A stretch of DNA of 64,000 nucleotides from Rheinheimera sp. A13L (GCF_000217935.1 NZ_AFHI01000072.1:62001-126000), one strand, 5' to 3'. Counted from the first letter of the stretch, positions 24,252 through 34,800 are shown. Notes: a model not told the origin generated them from the letters alone. A program made the numbers and translations.

Positions 24252-24280
24252 GGCTGATAAGCATAATCAGCCTTACTTTT
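24252..24280 (+). terminator. Probable terminator between glycosyltransferases and gmhA
   Basis: GGCTGAT and ATCAGCC arms with a seven-base loop (24252-24272), followed by TTACTTTT. It lies 178 bases after the GT4 stop, so it may end readthrough or a leader. A weaker imperfect hairpin, GAAGTTCATC/GATGAGCTTC, lies nearer the stop at about 24138. The rest of the 288-base gap shows no gene and should hold the gmhA promoter. Confidence 0.45.
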
Positions 24281-24362
24281 AAGCGGAAGCAAGAAAAAGT
24301 TCTTTTGCAATAAACCAGATCCGTTAAAATGCCTTTATTCATGCAGCCAGGCAGAGCCTCCT

Positions 24363-24971
24363 ATGTCAGATTTAAAAGCCAATTTAAAACAAAGTTTTTT
24401 AGATAGTTTAAAACGTCACCGTGACGCTTTTGCCACAGTGGAAGCCTACCATGATGAAGCCATGCAGCTGTTGGAAGCAGTACAACACTGCTTAAAACAA
24501 GGTGGCAAAGTAGTCTGGATGGGTAATGGCGGCAGCGCTGCCGACAGCCAGCATTTAGCCGCCGAGTTTATGGTGCGTTATAAAGCAGAACGTGGCCCTT
24601 TGGCTTCTATTGCCTTAACCACAGACACTTCTATTCTGACAGCCCACGCCAATGACTACCATTTTGACAGCGTATTTGAGCGTCAGGTGTTAGGTTTAGT
24701 GCGGCCACAAGACGTGGTGATTGGCCTGACGACTTCAGGCAAAAGCCCAAATATCAATTTAGCCTTAAAAGCAGCCAACGAATTAGGTGCTTTTACTGTA
24801 GCCCTGACCGGCCGCGACGGCGGTTTAGTTAAAGATATTGCCAGGCTGCCTATTATCGTGAAAAACGACGAAACCGCCCGTATTCAGGAAGTGCATATGT
24901 TTATTGGTCACTGGCTGTGTGAAGCGCTTGATTTATCGATAGAGCATCTGGCGATTACAGGAAATAACTAA
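24363..24971 (+). CDS. gmhA: Sedoheptulose 7-phosphate isomerase
   Basis: A 202-residue SIS-domain enzyme, slightly longer than the roughly 190 residues usual. The phosphosugar site is [22 protein letters not shown] (about 48-70), with [15 protein letters not shown] further on and the C-terminal helix carrying [17 protein letters not shown]. It converts sedoheptulose 7-phosphate to D-glycero-D-manno-heptose 7-phosphate, the first step of ADP-heptose synthesis. Its stop overlaps the hldE start by one base (TAATG at 24969-24973), and gmhB follows in the same operon, completing the pathway. Confidence 0.94.
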   Translation: MSDLKANLKQSFLDSLKRHRDAFATVEAYHDEAMQLLEAVQHCLKQGGKVVWMGNGGSAADSQHLAAEFMVRYKAERGPLASIALTTDTSILTAHANDYHFDSVFERQVLGLVRPQDVVIGLTTSGKSPNINLALKAANELGAFTVALTGRDGGLVKDIARLPIIVKNDETARIQEVHMFIGHWLCEALDLSIEHLAITGNN

Positions 24972-26431
24972 TGATTAATCTGAGCCTGCTGCAAAATTTG
25001 TCTTCTGCGTCTGTACTGGTAGTGGGTGATGTAATGCTGGACCGCTATTTTAATGGCGACTCACAGCGTATATCGCCTGAAGCCCCTGTACCTGTGGTAA
25101 AAATCAGCAAAATAGAAGACAAAGCAGGTGGAGCTGCCAACGTGGCCCGTAATATTGCTCATCTGGATGGCAAAGCAGGTTTATTAGGTATTATTGGTAA
25201 CGACAGCGCTGGCGAGTCTCTGCAGCAATTGCTGGCGGGTGAACAAATTCATTCAGAATTGTTTAGCCAAAATGATAAACCTACTATCGCCAAAATGCGG
25301 GTGGTGTCACGCCAGCAGCAAATAGTGCGGCTGGATCAGGAAGAAATGTTCAGCGCGGAAGATGCAGCCCGGCTGGCAGAACGTTTTTCCGCTGTGTATC
25401 AGAACTACGATGTGATTGTATTCAGTGATTACAACAAAGGTTCGTTGCAGCACATATCCGGCATGATCAAACTGGCCAAAGCGGCCGGTAAAACTGTATT
25501 GGTTGACCCTAAGCAAGCGGATTTGTCGGTCTATGCCGGTGCTGATGTGATCACACCCAATTTAGGTGAATTTAAAACCGCTGGCGGCAAAACAGCTTCA
25601 GTGGAAGATATGCTCAGTTCAGCCCGCGAGCTGATGAAAAAAGCAGGTTTGGCCTCGATTTTATTAACCCGCAGCGAACAAGGCATGAGCCTGATTACCC
25701 CAACCGAACATCATCACTTCCCTGCTCAGGTGCTGGAAGTCAGTGATGTGACTGGTGCCGGCGATACAGTGATCGCTACTTTAGCTGTGATGTTAAGCGC
25801 AGGTATGTCGCTGCATGATGCCACTCAGCTGGCTAACTTAGCGGCTGGCATAGTGGTAGGCAAAGTAGGAGCTGCAACTGTTTCTCCTGAAGAGCTGGCC
25901 GCTAAGCTGAATAAAGATTTATTCCGTCAGGGCGATTTTTACCAGACACCTTTTAACAAAGTACTGCAGCATATTCAGTTTGCCCGTCAAAACGGTGAAC
26001 GTATTGTCTTTACCAATGGCTGCTTTGATATTTTACACGCAGGTCATGTGCGTTATTTAGCTCAGGCCAAAGCCTTAGGTGACCGTTTAGTAGTGGGTCT
26101 GAATTCAGATGCTTCAGTGCGCCGCTTAAAAGGCGAACAGCGCCCTATCAATACTTTGGAAGACCGCGCCACAGTGCTGGCAAGTTTAGCCAGTGTCGAC
26201 TGGGTGGTGCCTTTTGGCGATGATGCGGCAGAAAACGATACGCCATTCCAGCTTATCAGCACTATTTTGCCTGATGTCTTAGTCAAAGGCGGCGACTACA
26301 GCATTGAAACCATAGTAGGTGCGGATCTTGTGATAGCCCATGGTGGTGAAGTACAGGTGCTGACTTTTGTCGATGGTCGTTCCACCAGCAAAGTAATACG
26401 GAAAATCCAGGACTTGCAGGGAAATAACTGA
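24971..26431 (+). CDS. hldE: Bifunctional heptose 7-phosphate kinase / heptose 1-phosphate adenylyltransferase
   Basis: A 486-residue two-domain enzyme. Residues 1-320 are a ribokinase-type kinase ([35 protein letters not shown], and [19 protein letters not shown] with the catalytic Asp). Residues 345-486 are the nucleotidyltransferase ([22 protein letters not shown] with the HxGH site, [18 protein letters not shown]). Full length for the family (E. coli 477). It acts in the cytoplasm making heptose 1,7-bisphosphate and then ADP-heptose. Coupled to gmhA by a one-base overlap; the next gene starts two bases on. Confidence 0.95.
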   Translation: MINLSLLQNLSSASVLVVGDVMLDRYFNGDSQRISPEAPVPVVKISKIEDKAGGAANVARNIAHLDGKAGLLGIIGNDSAGESLQQLLAGEQIHSELFSQNDKPTIAKMRVVSRQQQIVRLDQEEMFSAEDAARLAERFSAVYQNYDVIVFSDYNKGSLQHISGMIKLAKAAGKTVLVDPKQADLSVYAGADVITPNLGEFKTAGGKTASVEDMLSSARELMKKAGLASILLTRSEQGMSLITPTEHHHFPAQVLEVSDVTGAGDTVIATLAVMLSAGMSLHDATQLANLAAGIVVGKVGAATVSPEELAAKLNKDLFRQGDFYQTPFNKVLQHIQFARQNGERIVFTNGCFDILHAGHVRYLAQAKALGDRLVVGLNSDASVRRLKGEQRPINTLEDRATVLASLASVDWVVPFGDDAAENDTPFQLISTILPDVLVKGGDYSIETIVGADLVIAHGGEVQVLTFVDGRSTSKVIRKIQDLQGNN

Positions 26432-26432
26432 T

Positions 26433-27497
26433 TTGTTGGCTCAAGAACTAAAGTCCATTTGTATTCTGCGTTTATCCGCTATTGGCGATGCCTGCAATGC
26501 GGTCTCTGTAGTGCAATCTATTCAGCGCCAGCATCCACAAGCGCAAATCACCTGGATCATCGGCAAAGTGGAAGCCCGCTTACTGGAAGGCTTGCCTGGT
26601 GTACGTTTTGTCGTCTTTGATAAAAAGCTTGGTAAAGCAGCCTACAGCCAGCTAAAGCAGGATTTAAAAAACGACTATTTTGATGTGCTGTTGCATATGC
26701 AGGTGGCCTTTCGCGCTAACGTCGCCTCACTTTGTATCAAGGCGCGTAAAAAAATTGGTTTTGACTGGCACACAGCCAAAGAGTTACATGCGCTTTTTAT
26801 GCGACATCGTATAGAAGCGGCCCCTCGTAGCCATGTGCTGGATGGCTTTCGCCAGTTTGCTAAAGCTATTGGGGTTACAGAGCAAGAGCTTGGCAAAACT
26901 CCAACATGGCAACTGCCTATTCCGGAAGCTGACGAGTTATGGGCTAAACAGCAGTTGGCAGCCACTGGCAACTCTCGCATTTTGATCATCAGCCCTGCCG
27001 CTTCTAAAGCGGAGCGCAACTGGTTGCCAGAGCGTTATGCGGCCTTGGCCGATTATGCTCAGTCAAAAGGTTTTGCGGTGATCTTATGTGGTGGCCCTAC
27101 AGAGCTGGAACGCACTTTAAGTCAGGCTATTTTGGCATCGGCACAGCAGAGCATCACAGATTTAACCGGCAAAACCAATTTAAAACAGCTGCTGGCTTTA
27201 TTAAAACATTCCAGCCTGGTGTTGGCACCAGATACTGGCCCTACCCATATGGCGGTGGCGGTTGGCACCCCGGTGATAGGTTTATATGGCCACAGTAATC
27301 CGGATCGCACTGGTCCTTATTTGTTCCGTCAGTATGTGGTTGAGGTCTATCACCCATCCTTACTGGAGCAACAAGGTAAAACAGCGGCAGAACTGAAATG
27401 GGGCACCCGGGTAAAAGGCGCGGATATTATGCAGAAAATATCTGTAGAGGCTGTAACCGCCATGTTCGATAAAGTAGTGGCAGAGCAGCAGTTATGA
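26433..27497 (+). CDS. GT9 LPS heptosyltransferase
   Basis: A 354-residue GT9 enzyme. It opens with ILRLSAIGDACNAVSVVQSI, the family's N-terminal signature, and later has LIISPAASKAERNWLPERYAALAD, ILCGGPTELE and the heptose-binding stretch SLVLAPDTGPTHMAVAVGTPVIGLYGHSNPDRTGPY. The apparent start is TTG at 26433, two bases after the hldE stop. Located among gmhA, hldE and gmhB, it very likely transfers L,D-heptose from ADP-heptose to the inner core; whether it is the WaaC, WaaF or WaaQ step cannot be decided. It overlaps gmhB by four bases. Confidence 0.9.
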   Translation: MLAQELKSICILRLSAIGDACNAVSVVQSIQRQHPQAQITWIIGKVEARLLEGLPGVRFVVFDKKLGKAAYSQLKQDLKNDYFDVLLHMQVAFRANVASLCIKARKKIGFDWHTAKELHALFMRHRIEAAPRSHVLDGFRQFAKAIGVTEQELGKTPTWQLPIPEADELWAKQQLAATGNSRILIISPAASKAERNWLPERYAALADYAQSKGFAVILCGGPTELERTLSQAILASAQQSITDLTGKTNLKQLLALLKHSSLVLAPDTGPTHMAVAVGTPVIGLYGHSNPDRTGPYLFRQYVVEVYHPSLLEQQGKTAAELKWGTRVKGADIMQKISVEAVTAMFDKVVAEQQL

Positions 27498-28051
27498 ACG
27501 GATTACATAAGGCGGCTTTCTTAGACCGCGATGGCGTGATCAATGTCGATCACGGTTATGTCAGCAGCCCAGAACAATTTGAGTTTATTGAGGGTGTATT
27601 TGAGGCTTGCCGCCATTTACAGCAGCAGGGTTATTTACTGATAGTGGTGACTAACCAATCAGGTATAGGCCGCGGTTATTACAACGAGCAGCAGTTCCAT
27701 GCGTTAACCGACTGGATGAAAGCACAGTTTGAGTCGCATGGTGTTACTCTGACAGATGTGTTTTTTTGCCCTCATCATCCGGTCAATGCCAAGCCACCTT
27801 ATCAAACCGACTGCGATTGCCGTAAACCAGCGCCAGGCATGTTAATGCAAGCCATCGAGAAGTATCAGATAGACCCAGGCCAAAGCCTGATGTTAGGTGA
27901 TAAAAAAGCCGATATGCAGGCAGCACAAGCTGCTGGTGTTGGCCGTAAAGTGTTGGTGTTATCTGGCCAAACCCTTACAGCAGAAGACAAAGCCAGCGCT
28001 GATGAAATCTGGCCTTCGATAAAAGCAGCTTTGGAATTAGTGGTGAACTAA
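27494..28051 (+). CDS. gmhB: Heptose 1,7-bisphosphate 7-phosphatase
   Basis: A 185-residue HAD-superfamily phosphatase. The nucleophile motif is AAFLDRDGVINVDHGYV (Asp16/Asp18 region), followed by VVTNQSGIGRGYY. The zinc loop CPHHP...CDCRKPAPGML (four cysteine/histidine ligands, about 93-118) and the final SLMLGDKKADMQAAQAAGV are all present. It removes the 7-phosphate from heptose bisphosphate before adenylylation. It overlaps the heptosyltransferase stop (ATGA at 27494-27497), completing a four-gene ADP-heptose operon. Confidence 0.94.
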   Translation: MNGLHKAAFLDRDGVINVDHGYVSSPEQFEFIEGVFEACRHLQQQGYLLIVVTNQSGIGRGYYNEQQFHALTDWMKAQFESHGVTLTDVFFCPHHPVNAKPPYQTDCDCRKPAPGMLMQAIEKYQIDPGQSLMLGDKKADMQAAQAAGVGRKVLVLSGQTLTAEDKASADEIWPSIKAALELVVN

Positions 28052-28083
28052 GGTTACGGGCCTGAACTTTTACAAGGAATGTA

Positions 28084-29013
28084 ATGCGAAAACTATTAGC
28101 TTTGTCCTTAGTGCTGCTACTCCTATGCGGCAGCCTGTTTTTTATAGCCACAAACAACAGCAGTACTCAGCCTCAAACTCAGTTGCAGCACAGCTCTGAT
28201 ATTCAAGAACCCAACCCGGCGCCTTTAGCCATTGAGAAGGAAGGGGGCACACAACCCAACTTCAGTCCGGCAGAGCCGGAACCAGCTGAACAGATGGCCG
28301 TTATTGAACGACCTGACTGGACGCTGGACGGGCCTTTGCATACTCAGCTGACAAAGCTGAAAAATCGGGCAGACCAAGGCGATCTGCAAGCCGCCTATAG
28401 TCTGGCAATGAACCTGAGGTTTTGTGGCATGGCGCCACTGGATGAAACCGATTTAGACGCTCGTTTGCAACAAGCCTATGAGTATAAAGACGATGGTGTT
28501 GCCATAGCTGACATCAAAGAACGCTATGAGTTTTGTGAAGGAATAAATCAGCAGCAACGCGATGAGTTTTACGCTTATTTGGAAAGTGCCGCCAAAGCGG
28601 GTTATGTGCCAGCCCAGGAAGAGATGGCCACAGTCACACCTGAGCTGTTTATGAAATTGGCTGGTGCAACAGATCTTGAACGCGACGCTTATATCCAAAA
28701 GCGGGAAGACTTTATTCAGCTCCAGCTTTTTTTACTGGAATCCGCATCCCAGCACGGCAGCATCAGAGCGCTGATCACACTGTCGAATATGCACCACTCA
28801 CAAAAATATGGCGAACATGGTCGCACTAAGTCTTACGCCTTAAACCATCTGATTCTTGAACTGACGGACGACAATGAATTGCAAAGCAGATACTCATGGT
28901 TTGTGCAACGTCGTCAGTCAGAACTTACTTCAGAGCAGATTGAACAAGCCCTGGCTTTGTCACAGCAGTGGTTAACTATCATCAAAGCAAATGGTACCTT
29001 GTATTTGCAATGA
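28084..29013 (+). CDS. Membrane-anchored protein with Sel1-like repeats
   Basis: A 309-residue protein with an N-terminal hydrophobic anchor or uncleaved signal (LLALSLVLLLLCGSLFFIA, residues 3-21), a Pro/Gln-rich linker (25-75), then a helical region. ADQGDLQAAYSLAMNLRFC, AKAGYVPAQEEMATV and ASQHGSIRALITLSNM look like Sel1/TPR-type units separated by about 75 residues. It lies 32 bases after gmhB on the same strand, so it may be a late gene of that operon. Sel1 proteins usually mediate protein contacts; no partner is evident. Confidence 0.7.
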   Translation: MRKLLALSLVLLLLCGSLFFIATNNSSTQPQTQLQHSSDIQEPNPAPLAIEKEGGTQPNFSPAEPEPAEQMAVIERPDWTLDGPLHTQLTKLKNRADQGDLQAAYSLAMNLRFCGMAPLDETDLDARLQQAYEYKDDGVAIADIKERYEFCEGINQQQRDEFYAYLESAAKAGYVPAQEEMATVTPELFMKLAGATDLERDAYIQKREDFIQLQLFLLESASQHGSIRALITLSNMHHSQKYGEHGRTKSYALNHLILELTDDNELQSRYSWFVQRRQSELTSEQIEQALALSQQWLTIIKANGTLYLQ

Positions 29014-29112
29014 TCTACGCTGTCAATTTGTTAGTCTTGAAACATAGTCAAAGTAGTGCTGGATTGTGTTATATCTATGGCGCTTTTTAAAAAATCAGGT
29101 GCTTAGCAGAAT

Positions 29113-29937
29113 ATGAACCCTATACAAAATGAAAACATGCAATGGGATAACGAGCAGATCAACGCCGTAGTGGCAGATTTGGCCCGTTTACGTCTGCAGG
29201 TCGATTTAGAGCTGGTTCCACGTTATCCCTATCTGGGCACTAAGATTTACCCGCTAGGGCGCTGCAAAGAGATACGAGATGCCGTATTTGTGCTGCTGCA
29301 ACAACAACTTCCGCAAGCAACAGAACCCGGACTGCTGTTAATCCGCGACCAGTTGGCCAAAGGCGAGAGCCTGAAAAAAATATGGGGCGCTTTGCGGGGC
29401 GTCTATTTTCAGAATGCTATGTCTGTTGGGGACTGGTATCTGGATGTATCCAATGACACAGTCAATCCAAATAAGCCACGCATTGAGGTATTACCTTTAG
29501 CAACCTCTGGTTTTGCTGAAGTCACCAGTTTTGAGCAGTTTATCTCCGTAGCCCGCACTTACTGGGAAGTGGAAGTCTATCGCAATGATATCTGCCCTGC
29601 TTTGGCACCTTACATGCCTTTGCTTTATATCTCTAAAAATGGCACTTGCTGGCTAGGAGAAGCCACGGACAACATGCTGGCCGTCGCCACAAAAAGTCAG
29701 TTTTCAGCCTCAGAACGTATTTTATTAACACTGCCTGCGCCACCACAAAAAGCGGCCAGTCGCTGGCAAGAGGCTTTATCTAAGGTGAAACACAGTGACT
29801 TTTTGCACCAACAAGGTGACGCTGTTGAGTTTTGCCAGGCCTATCGCACTAAACACTATGAGCAGGATTCAAGCATCCGCGATAGTGCTGTGATGGCCTA
29901 TGTAACCTTACCAAAAAGTGTTTCACTGGCCGACTAA
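29113..29937 (+). CDS. Conserved hypothetical protein
   Basis: A 274-residue soluble protein that I do not recognise. It has no signal peptide or membrane segment. Visible landmarks are a helical N-terminus (DNEQINAVVADLARLRLQVDLELVPRYPYL), KKIWGALRGVYFQNAMSVGDWYLDVSND in the middle and a central strand-rich YMPLLYISKNGTCWLGEA. It follows the Sel1 gene after 99 bases and converges on the peroxiredoxin gene. Codon use looks native. Function unknown. Confidence 0.7.
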   Translation: MNPIQNENMQWDNEQINAVVADLARLRLQVDLELVPRYPYLGTKIYPLGRCKEIRDAVFVLLQQQLPQATEPGLLLIRDQLAKGESLKKIWGALRGVYFQNAMSVGDWYLDVSNDTVNPNKPRIEVLPLATSGFAEVTSFEQFISVARTYWEVEVYRNDICPALAPYMPLLYISKNGTCWLGEATDNMLAVATKSQFSASERILLTLPAPPQKAASRWQEALSKVKHSDFLHQQGDAVEFCQAYRTKHYEQDSSIRDSAVMAYVTLPKSVSLAD

Positions 29938-29959
29938 AGAGCTGGCTTAAACCAGCTCT
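29938..29959. terminator. Hairpin between convergent genes
   Basis: Perfect eight-base arms AGAGCTGG and CCAGCTCT around a six-base loop. It lies between the convergent hypothetical and peroxiredoxin genes and overlaps the last codons of the latter. It could serve both directions, but no U-run follows on either strand, so the call is weak. Confidence 0.35.
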
Positions 29960-30420
29960 ATCATCACTTCAGCTTTACTGACTTCGAACTGTTTCGGCTC
30001 GTCGACATTCAGCGCTTTGACTACAGCATTGTCCACGACCATTGCATAACGTTTTGAACGCACACCACCAAAATCACCGGTATCAGTATCCAGTCCAACA
30101 GCTTTGGCAAATTTAGCTGCGCCGTCTGCTAAAAATACGATATCAGTAGCGTTATGAGCTTTGCCCCAGGCATCCATCACATAAGCATCATTAACCGAAG
30201 TACAGATAATACGATCCACACCCTTATCAAAAAACTGCTGCGCCAGTTCTATAAAACCAGGCAAATGAGCTGCACTGCAGGTGGGCGTGAAAGCGCCAGG
30301 CACTGCAAATAACACCACTTTTTCGCCTTTAAAGACTTCGGCCGTAGTCAGGTTCACAGGGCCATTGTCGGTTAAACGCGCAAAGGTCACATCAGGTAAG
30401 GTATCGCCAATTTTGATCAT
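29947..30420 (-). CDS. Peroxiredoxin, Prx5-type
   Basis: A 157-residue cytoplasmic thiol peroxidase. The peroxidatic Cys is in GAFTPTCSAAHLPGF (Cys49), the Prx5 signature, with the conserved Arg in GVRSKRYAMVVDN. There is no glutaredoxin fusion. Known activity: reduction of hydrogen and alkyl peroxides using glutathione or thioredoxin-type donors. An AAGGA ribosome site lies eight bases before the ATG. The preceding 47-codon ORF overlaps the start (TGA within ATGA), pointing to an operon with the rsmJ group. Confidence 0.92.
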   Translation of the reverse strand: MIKIGDTLPDVTFARLTDNGPVNLTTAEVFKGEKVVLFAVPGAFTPTCSAAHLPGFIELAQQFFDKGVDRIICTSVNDAYVMDAWGKAHNATDIVFLADGAAKFAKAVGLDTDTGDFGGVRSKRYAMVVDNAVVKALNVDEPKQFEVSKAEVMIELV

Positions 30421-30560
30421 AAATTTATCCTTAAACTCTTGCCTTGTTGTTTTAAATACCTCTGAAGCTGATTCACTTCAGGCACCACATTCATTTCTAA
30501 CCGCGAGCTTTTACAGTATTGGGTCAGCTTCACTAAAAACAAAGCACCCAAAACACTCAT
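30417..30560 (-). CDS. Small 47-residue protein, coupled at both ends
   Basis: A short frame, ATG at 30560 to TGA ending at 30417, encodes 47 residues with a hydrophobic start (MSVLGALFLVKL) and a charged, helical tail (QLQRYLKQQGKSLRINL). Its ATG overlaps the upstream gene's stop (ATGA, 30560-30557) and its stop overlaps the peroxiredoxin start in the same way (30420-30417). Two four-base couplings in a row are unlikely by chance and suggest a translated gene. The protein has no recognisable family; it may act mainly as a translational relay. Confidence 0.5.
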   Translation of the reverse strand: MSVLGALFLVKLTQYCKSSRLEMNVVPEVNQLQRYLKQQGKSLRINL

Positions 30561-30904
30561 AGTTTGTTTTCTTTATCGATCGGGTAATGGTTACAGGGCT
30601 GAGGAGCCCCACGTAACTCAGACTTCAGTCGGTTTACATCCTCTTTATTACTGATCAAGCTAAACAGAGCTGATTCCATAAATTCAACATGTTCAATAGC
30701 GCAGCTCGCTTTCCATAACTGCATCGATCTAACCTGGTCTAAGCGGGTCGATTGTGTTGCTATGTTAGACATCTGAACCTGCGCGGCTACTTCTTGTATA
30801 ACTGCTGCGCGCAAAGAATGCATAAAGAGGTACGTCGTTATAAGCACTGTGACCAGTGACGCCGCCAGCGTCCCCACAATCAGCCCCTTGGTGTAGTGAC
30901 TCAT
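30557..30904 (-). CDS. Small membrane-anchored protein of unknown function
   Basis: A 115-residue protein starting at the ATG at 30904 (GGGAGG-rich ribosome region upstream), with one N-terminal membrane helix (GLIVGTLAASLVTVLITTYLFM, residues 6-27) and a helical exported region containing two cysteines (ASCAIEHVE and QPCNHYP). A longer in-frame start at 30940 has poor support. It lies 48 bases after rsmJ and overlaps the next small frame by four bases. Function unknown. Confidence 0.65.
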   Translation of the reverse strand: MSHYTKGLIVGTLAASLVTVLITTYLFMHSLRAAVIQEVAAQVQMSNIATQSTRLDQVRSMQLWKASCAIEHVEFMESALFSLISNKEDVNRLKSELRGAPQPCNHYPIDKENKL

Positions 30905-30952
30905 CCTAAATCCCCTCCCTTTGATATACAGCAGTATCAAAACATATAGGTA

Positions 30953-31711
30953 TTAGTCCAGCGCAGCCTTCACGTACACATCAAATCTGTTATTTTTACC
31001 TTCGATTTGCATGCTGGGTTTTTGCCCTGCTAAAAACTCTGCATAACCAGGCCGCTTTACCACTACTCTTTTGCTGGCAAGTTGCCAGGCCAGAGGAAAC
31101 AATGCATCAGCGTCGTCATCTGTACCCACCACCTGATGAAAGGCCTGCATTTCCTTTTTTACCAAAGCCGACTTTTCACGGGCCGGAAACATTGGATCTA
31201 AATACACTACGTCCGGTGATGGCAATTGGGTTAACGCCTGCTGCGAGGGCGCAAAAACCAGTTGCATACGTTCGGGCAACCAATGGGCTAATTCAGGATC
31301 AAGGGCTGCACGACGCAAGCCATCGGCCAATAAAGCAGCCACAGCAGGCTGACGCTCCACTAAAGTGACTTTAGCGCCTAAACTGGCCAGCACTAAGGCA
31401 TCACGGCCCAAACCTGCTGTTGCATCTACTACAGTTAAACCCGGCTTTTTGGTTAAGCCCACAGCTTTGGCTATGGCTTCACTTTTACCGCCACCAAACT
31501 TACGTCTGTAGGTTGCAGCACCACTGGCGAAGTCGACCAGTATATCGCCTTGTTTATTAAGTTCTGTGTTACGCAACACCAAAGCATCACCAGTCCAGCA
31601 CAAATACCAGCCTTGGGGCGAATCTGTTGCTTGCAAACCAAAGTGTTGTTGCAGGCTTTCGGCCAGTTCAGGGGGGAAATCGGGCTGGATTAAATAACAG
31701 GTGCTGGACAT
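30953..31711 (-). CDS. rsmJ: 16S rRNA m2G1516 methyltransferase
   Basis: A 252-residue SAM-dependent methyltransferase of the RsmJ (YhiQ) family. The family-specific stretch VDFASGAATYRRKFGGGKSEAIAKAVG (about 59-85) precedes the SAM site VVDATAGLGRDALVLASLGAKVTLVER (about 94-120), and the catalytic region is DVVYLDPMFPAREKSALVKKEMQAF. Known role: N2-methylation of G1516 in the small ribosomal subunit. It heads a minus-strand operon with two small proteins and a peroxiredoxin. Length matches E. coli RsmJ. Confidence 0.94.
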   Translation of the reverse strand: MSSTCYLIQPDFPPELAESLQQHFGLQATDSPQGWYLCWTGDALVLRNTELNKQGDILVDFASGAATYRRKFGGGKSEAIAKAVGLTKKPGLTVVDATAGLGRDALVLASLGAKVTLVERQPAVAALLADGLRRAALDPELAHWLPERMQLVFAPSQQALTQLPSPDVVYLDPMFPAREKSALVKKEMQAFHQVVGTDDDADALFPLAWQLASKRVVVKRPGYAEFLAGQKPSMQIEGKNNRFDVYVKAALD

Positions 31712-31784
31712 AGCGTCACTTTAACTTTTCAGATCAAGGATAAAACTATAGCTAGTGTAACCGCCCTAGCCCTGTTTAAAAAAG

Positions 31785-31827
31785 GGGTCAGATCACATTG
31801 TTAACTGTTAACAATGCGAGCTGACCC
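31785..31827. repeat. Palindromic repeat GGGTCAG...CTGACCC, copy 1 of the TTAACTGTTAA pair
   Basis: GGGTCAG and CTGACCC (31785-31791 and 31821-31827) flank a 10-base-arm palindrome CATTGTTAAC-T-GTTAACAATG (31796-31816). The same core with nearly the same ends occurs at 36421. It sits between the permease/peptidase stop and the rsmJ start. REP-like, RAYT-type repeats of this look are common in related bacteria; no transposase is in the window. Confidence 0.75.
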
Positions 31828-31846
31828 TAATAGATGCAATGAATGC

Positions 31847-34800
31847 TTACAACTTGCGGATATTATCTGCGCCGTCGCGGTCAATCAGACGGACAAATGG
31901 GTCCACACCTACATACAGCGGCTTCTGATCCAGCACCAGCTCTATGCTGTTTTCACCGCTAGTCAGCTGATGTTTTTTCAGATAAATCACCCCACTTTCA
32001 CCACTGGTTTGATCCGGATCCACACTGAATACACCAATGTCGATCTGCTCTGCCAGAGGTTGGATGGTTTCCACACCTTTTTCATCAGCCACTAACTTGT
32101 CTGCATGCAGAACTAAATTCAGTTGGAACTTACCATCGGCCAATTCTGTTACTTTGGCATCTTTGACACGCAAATCGTACAAAGTAATGTTGTTAAATAA
32201 GTCGTCAATAAAGGCCTTTTCTTCCGTTGTGGTGTTCTGACCTAAATAGCTGACCAAATCCAGCGTGGTTGGGAAAGGATCATTACGGTAGCGGTAACGC
32301 TCGTTAAAGGCCTTTAAGTTGGCATTTAAACGGTCTTCACCTAAGCGGTCTTTAATAGCCATCATGACCACAGAACCTTTTTGGTAATGAATATAACCCT
32401 GACCTTCAGAACGTAATAACGGCTGTTCACCTAAACGCTCGGCAGAACGCCCTTGTAAGTAGCGATCCAGTTCGTGTTTCAGGAATTTACGGATCTTATC
32501 AGCGCCGTATTTTTTCTCCATCACCATCAAAGCAGCATACTGCGACAAACTTTCTGAAATAACGGCACTACCCTGCACATTAGCGGCACCTACCTGATGA
32601 CCCCACCACTGGTGTGCCACTTCGTGTGCTGTGACGTAATACACAGGGTCGATATTTTCCGCGTCACGCAAGTCGGTAATAAAACCTATCAGCTCAGAAT
32701 AAGGCACTGTATTGGCAAAACTCTGGGCAAAACTGCGATAACCAGGGAATTCAATAATACGCAGCTGTTTATGCTGGTAAGGACCAAAAGCTGCACTGAA
32801 ATAGTCGATAGAATCTTTTACCGACTCCACCATGCGATCGATATTCCACGGATGGCCTTTGTGGTAATAGACTTCAATAGCCACACCATTGTGCTCTGCT
32901 TTTTTCACTTCATAACGGCCTGAGCTGATGGAGTAGAAGTTCACCATAGGCTGGTCCATTTTGTAACTGAAGTAATTACGGCCATCTTGCTGCCATTGTT
33001 TTTGCAGGTAACCTGGCGTTAAAGCCACTTGATCAGCTTCAGTCGAGATGGTGGCTTCAAATTGGATAAAATCACCGTCAGGACCAAAGAAGTTCTGGGT
33101 ATAAAAGCTTGAATCTTCCAGTTTGTTAGCGCGCTCGTTTGGCTCTAAATCACGTTTTAAACGCTCATGCCTGTCCTGCAATTCAACCGCTTCACGATAA
33201 CCAAAAGTCGGTAACAATTCCCAGTTATTAATAAAGGTGCCGTTCTCCACCACGACAGAATCAAAACCTGTTTCGCGTAATCCTTTAGATTCACGGGTCA
33301 GCTCAATGACACCTTCTACTGTGGCACCTGGCGCTACTGCCGTGCTGAAAGTTAACCAGGAGGTACGGAATTTAACGTCTTTTTCACTTAAGCTGGCTCC
33401 TTCAATCATCACCGCCATCTGTTCGGTATTTTCAGGCCAGTTCACCAGCACTTTTTCAACGGGCAATGCTGATTTGTTTTGCCACTGCATCTGCATAAGG
33501 GCAACAACCTTTTGCTCTGAAGGGAACAAATCAATCTGCGCTTTCACATCAGTAGTGACCAAGGCAGGCAAGGTCGCAAACTGGATATATTCTTTCTCAT
33601 ACTCAGCCTGTAAATCTGTCATTTCGTCCGTGGTGATATAGTTATTCAGCACCATGGTTTGCTGGTAGATAAAACCACCAGTTGCCACTGCGACCAGAAG
33701 CGACACCGCAATCACGGCCTTGCCTGCTTTACCCAGGTGATACCCCAGTTTGCTCCAGCGTACTTTCAGGCTTTGTAATGGGCCTCTGTGGTACAAGCCA
33801 TAACCCAACACGAACAAGACGGTGCTGATAGCGCCCCAATACAGCATATACACCGAATGGGTGCTTAAGTTGGTGGCATATTGGTTTAGATCAGAAAAAC
33901 CTATAAAAGGTGATGAGCTGAAGTTATATAAGCTATGGCCTAAACCCCAGGACGCCATCACTAAAGTGCTTAAGAAATAACCGACAAAAAGCCCCATGCC
34001 AACAAACTTATTCGGGCTTAACACCTGCAGGAAAAACGCCAGCACTGCACTCATCATAAAAGGCAGCAGGAAGAAATAACCTAAGCGTATCAAGTACTGC
34101 GTTAATTCAAAGTCTTCAATGCCTTTGATCAACTGGTATCCCATAGTGGTTAAAACACCAAGCACTATTAAAGTTGCCATCACTAAAACCATGGCCAGTA
34201 ACTTGGCGGTCCAGAAGGTTAAGTTAGGCACTGGCATGGTATCGATTATATCGCCCATACCTGAATTACGTTCACGCCACACCACTTCAGCGCCGTAATA
34301 CACAATAACAATAATCATCAACAAACTGACTGACCCCATCACATGGTCTACCATGGTTTGGGTCAGTGGCCAGTTGGACGTACCGTACCAACCAAAGTCA
34401 GCAAACAATGGGCCTATCAATTGTGCGACAGTAATCAAACCCAGAATAATAAAAGGCGCAGTAAACAATACCTGCTTCACTTCAAACTTTAATCTGACCC
34501 AAAAGGCCGGTAAAAGCGTGGTTGAAAAGGCTTTTTTCTGTAAGTTTTGCAGTGAAAGTTCAGGCAGTTTTAATTCAGCTTTTTTGGCTTTTTTGGCTTT
34601 TTTGCTGTCTTTTCTGTCTAATGAAGGCAGTTTAAATAAACCGGAAAACGCCAGCAATATCAAAGCGATAGCCAGCCATAACAGACGGTTTTGTAACAAC
34701 ACCCCTTCAAAACCAACCAGCAGCGTGTTTTTTTCCTGAATAGTCCAGTAACGGGTGACATCAAGAAAGGTGCGTAAACCAAAAGGATCCAACAAGGCTG

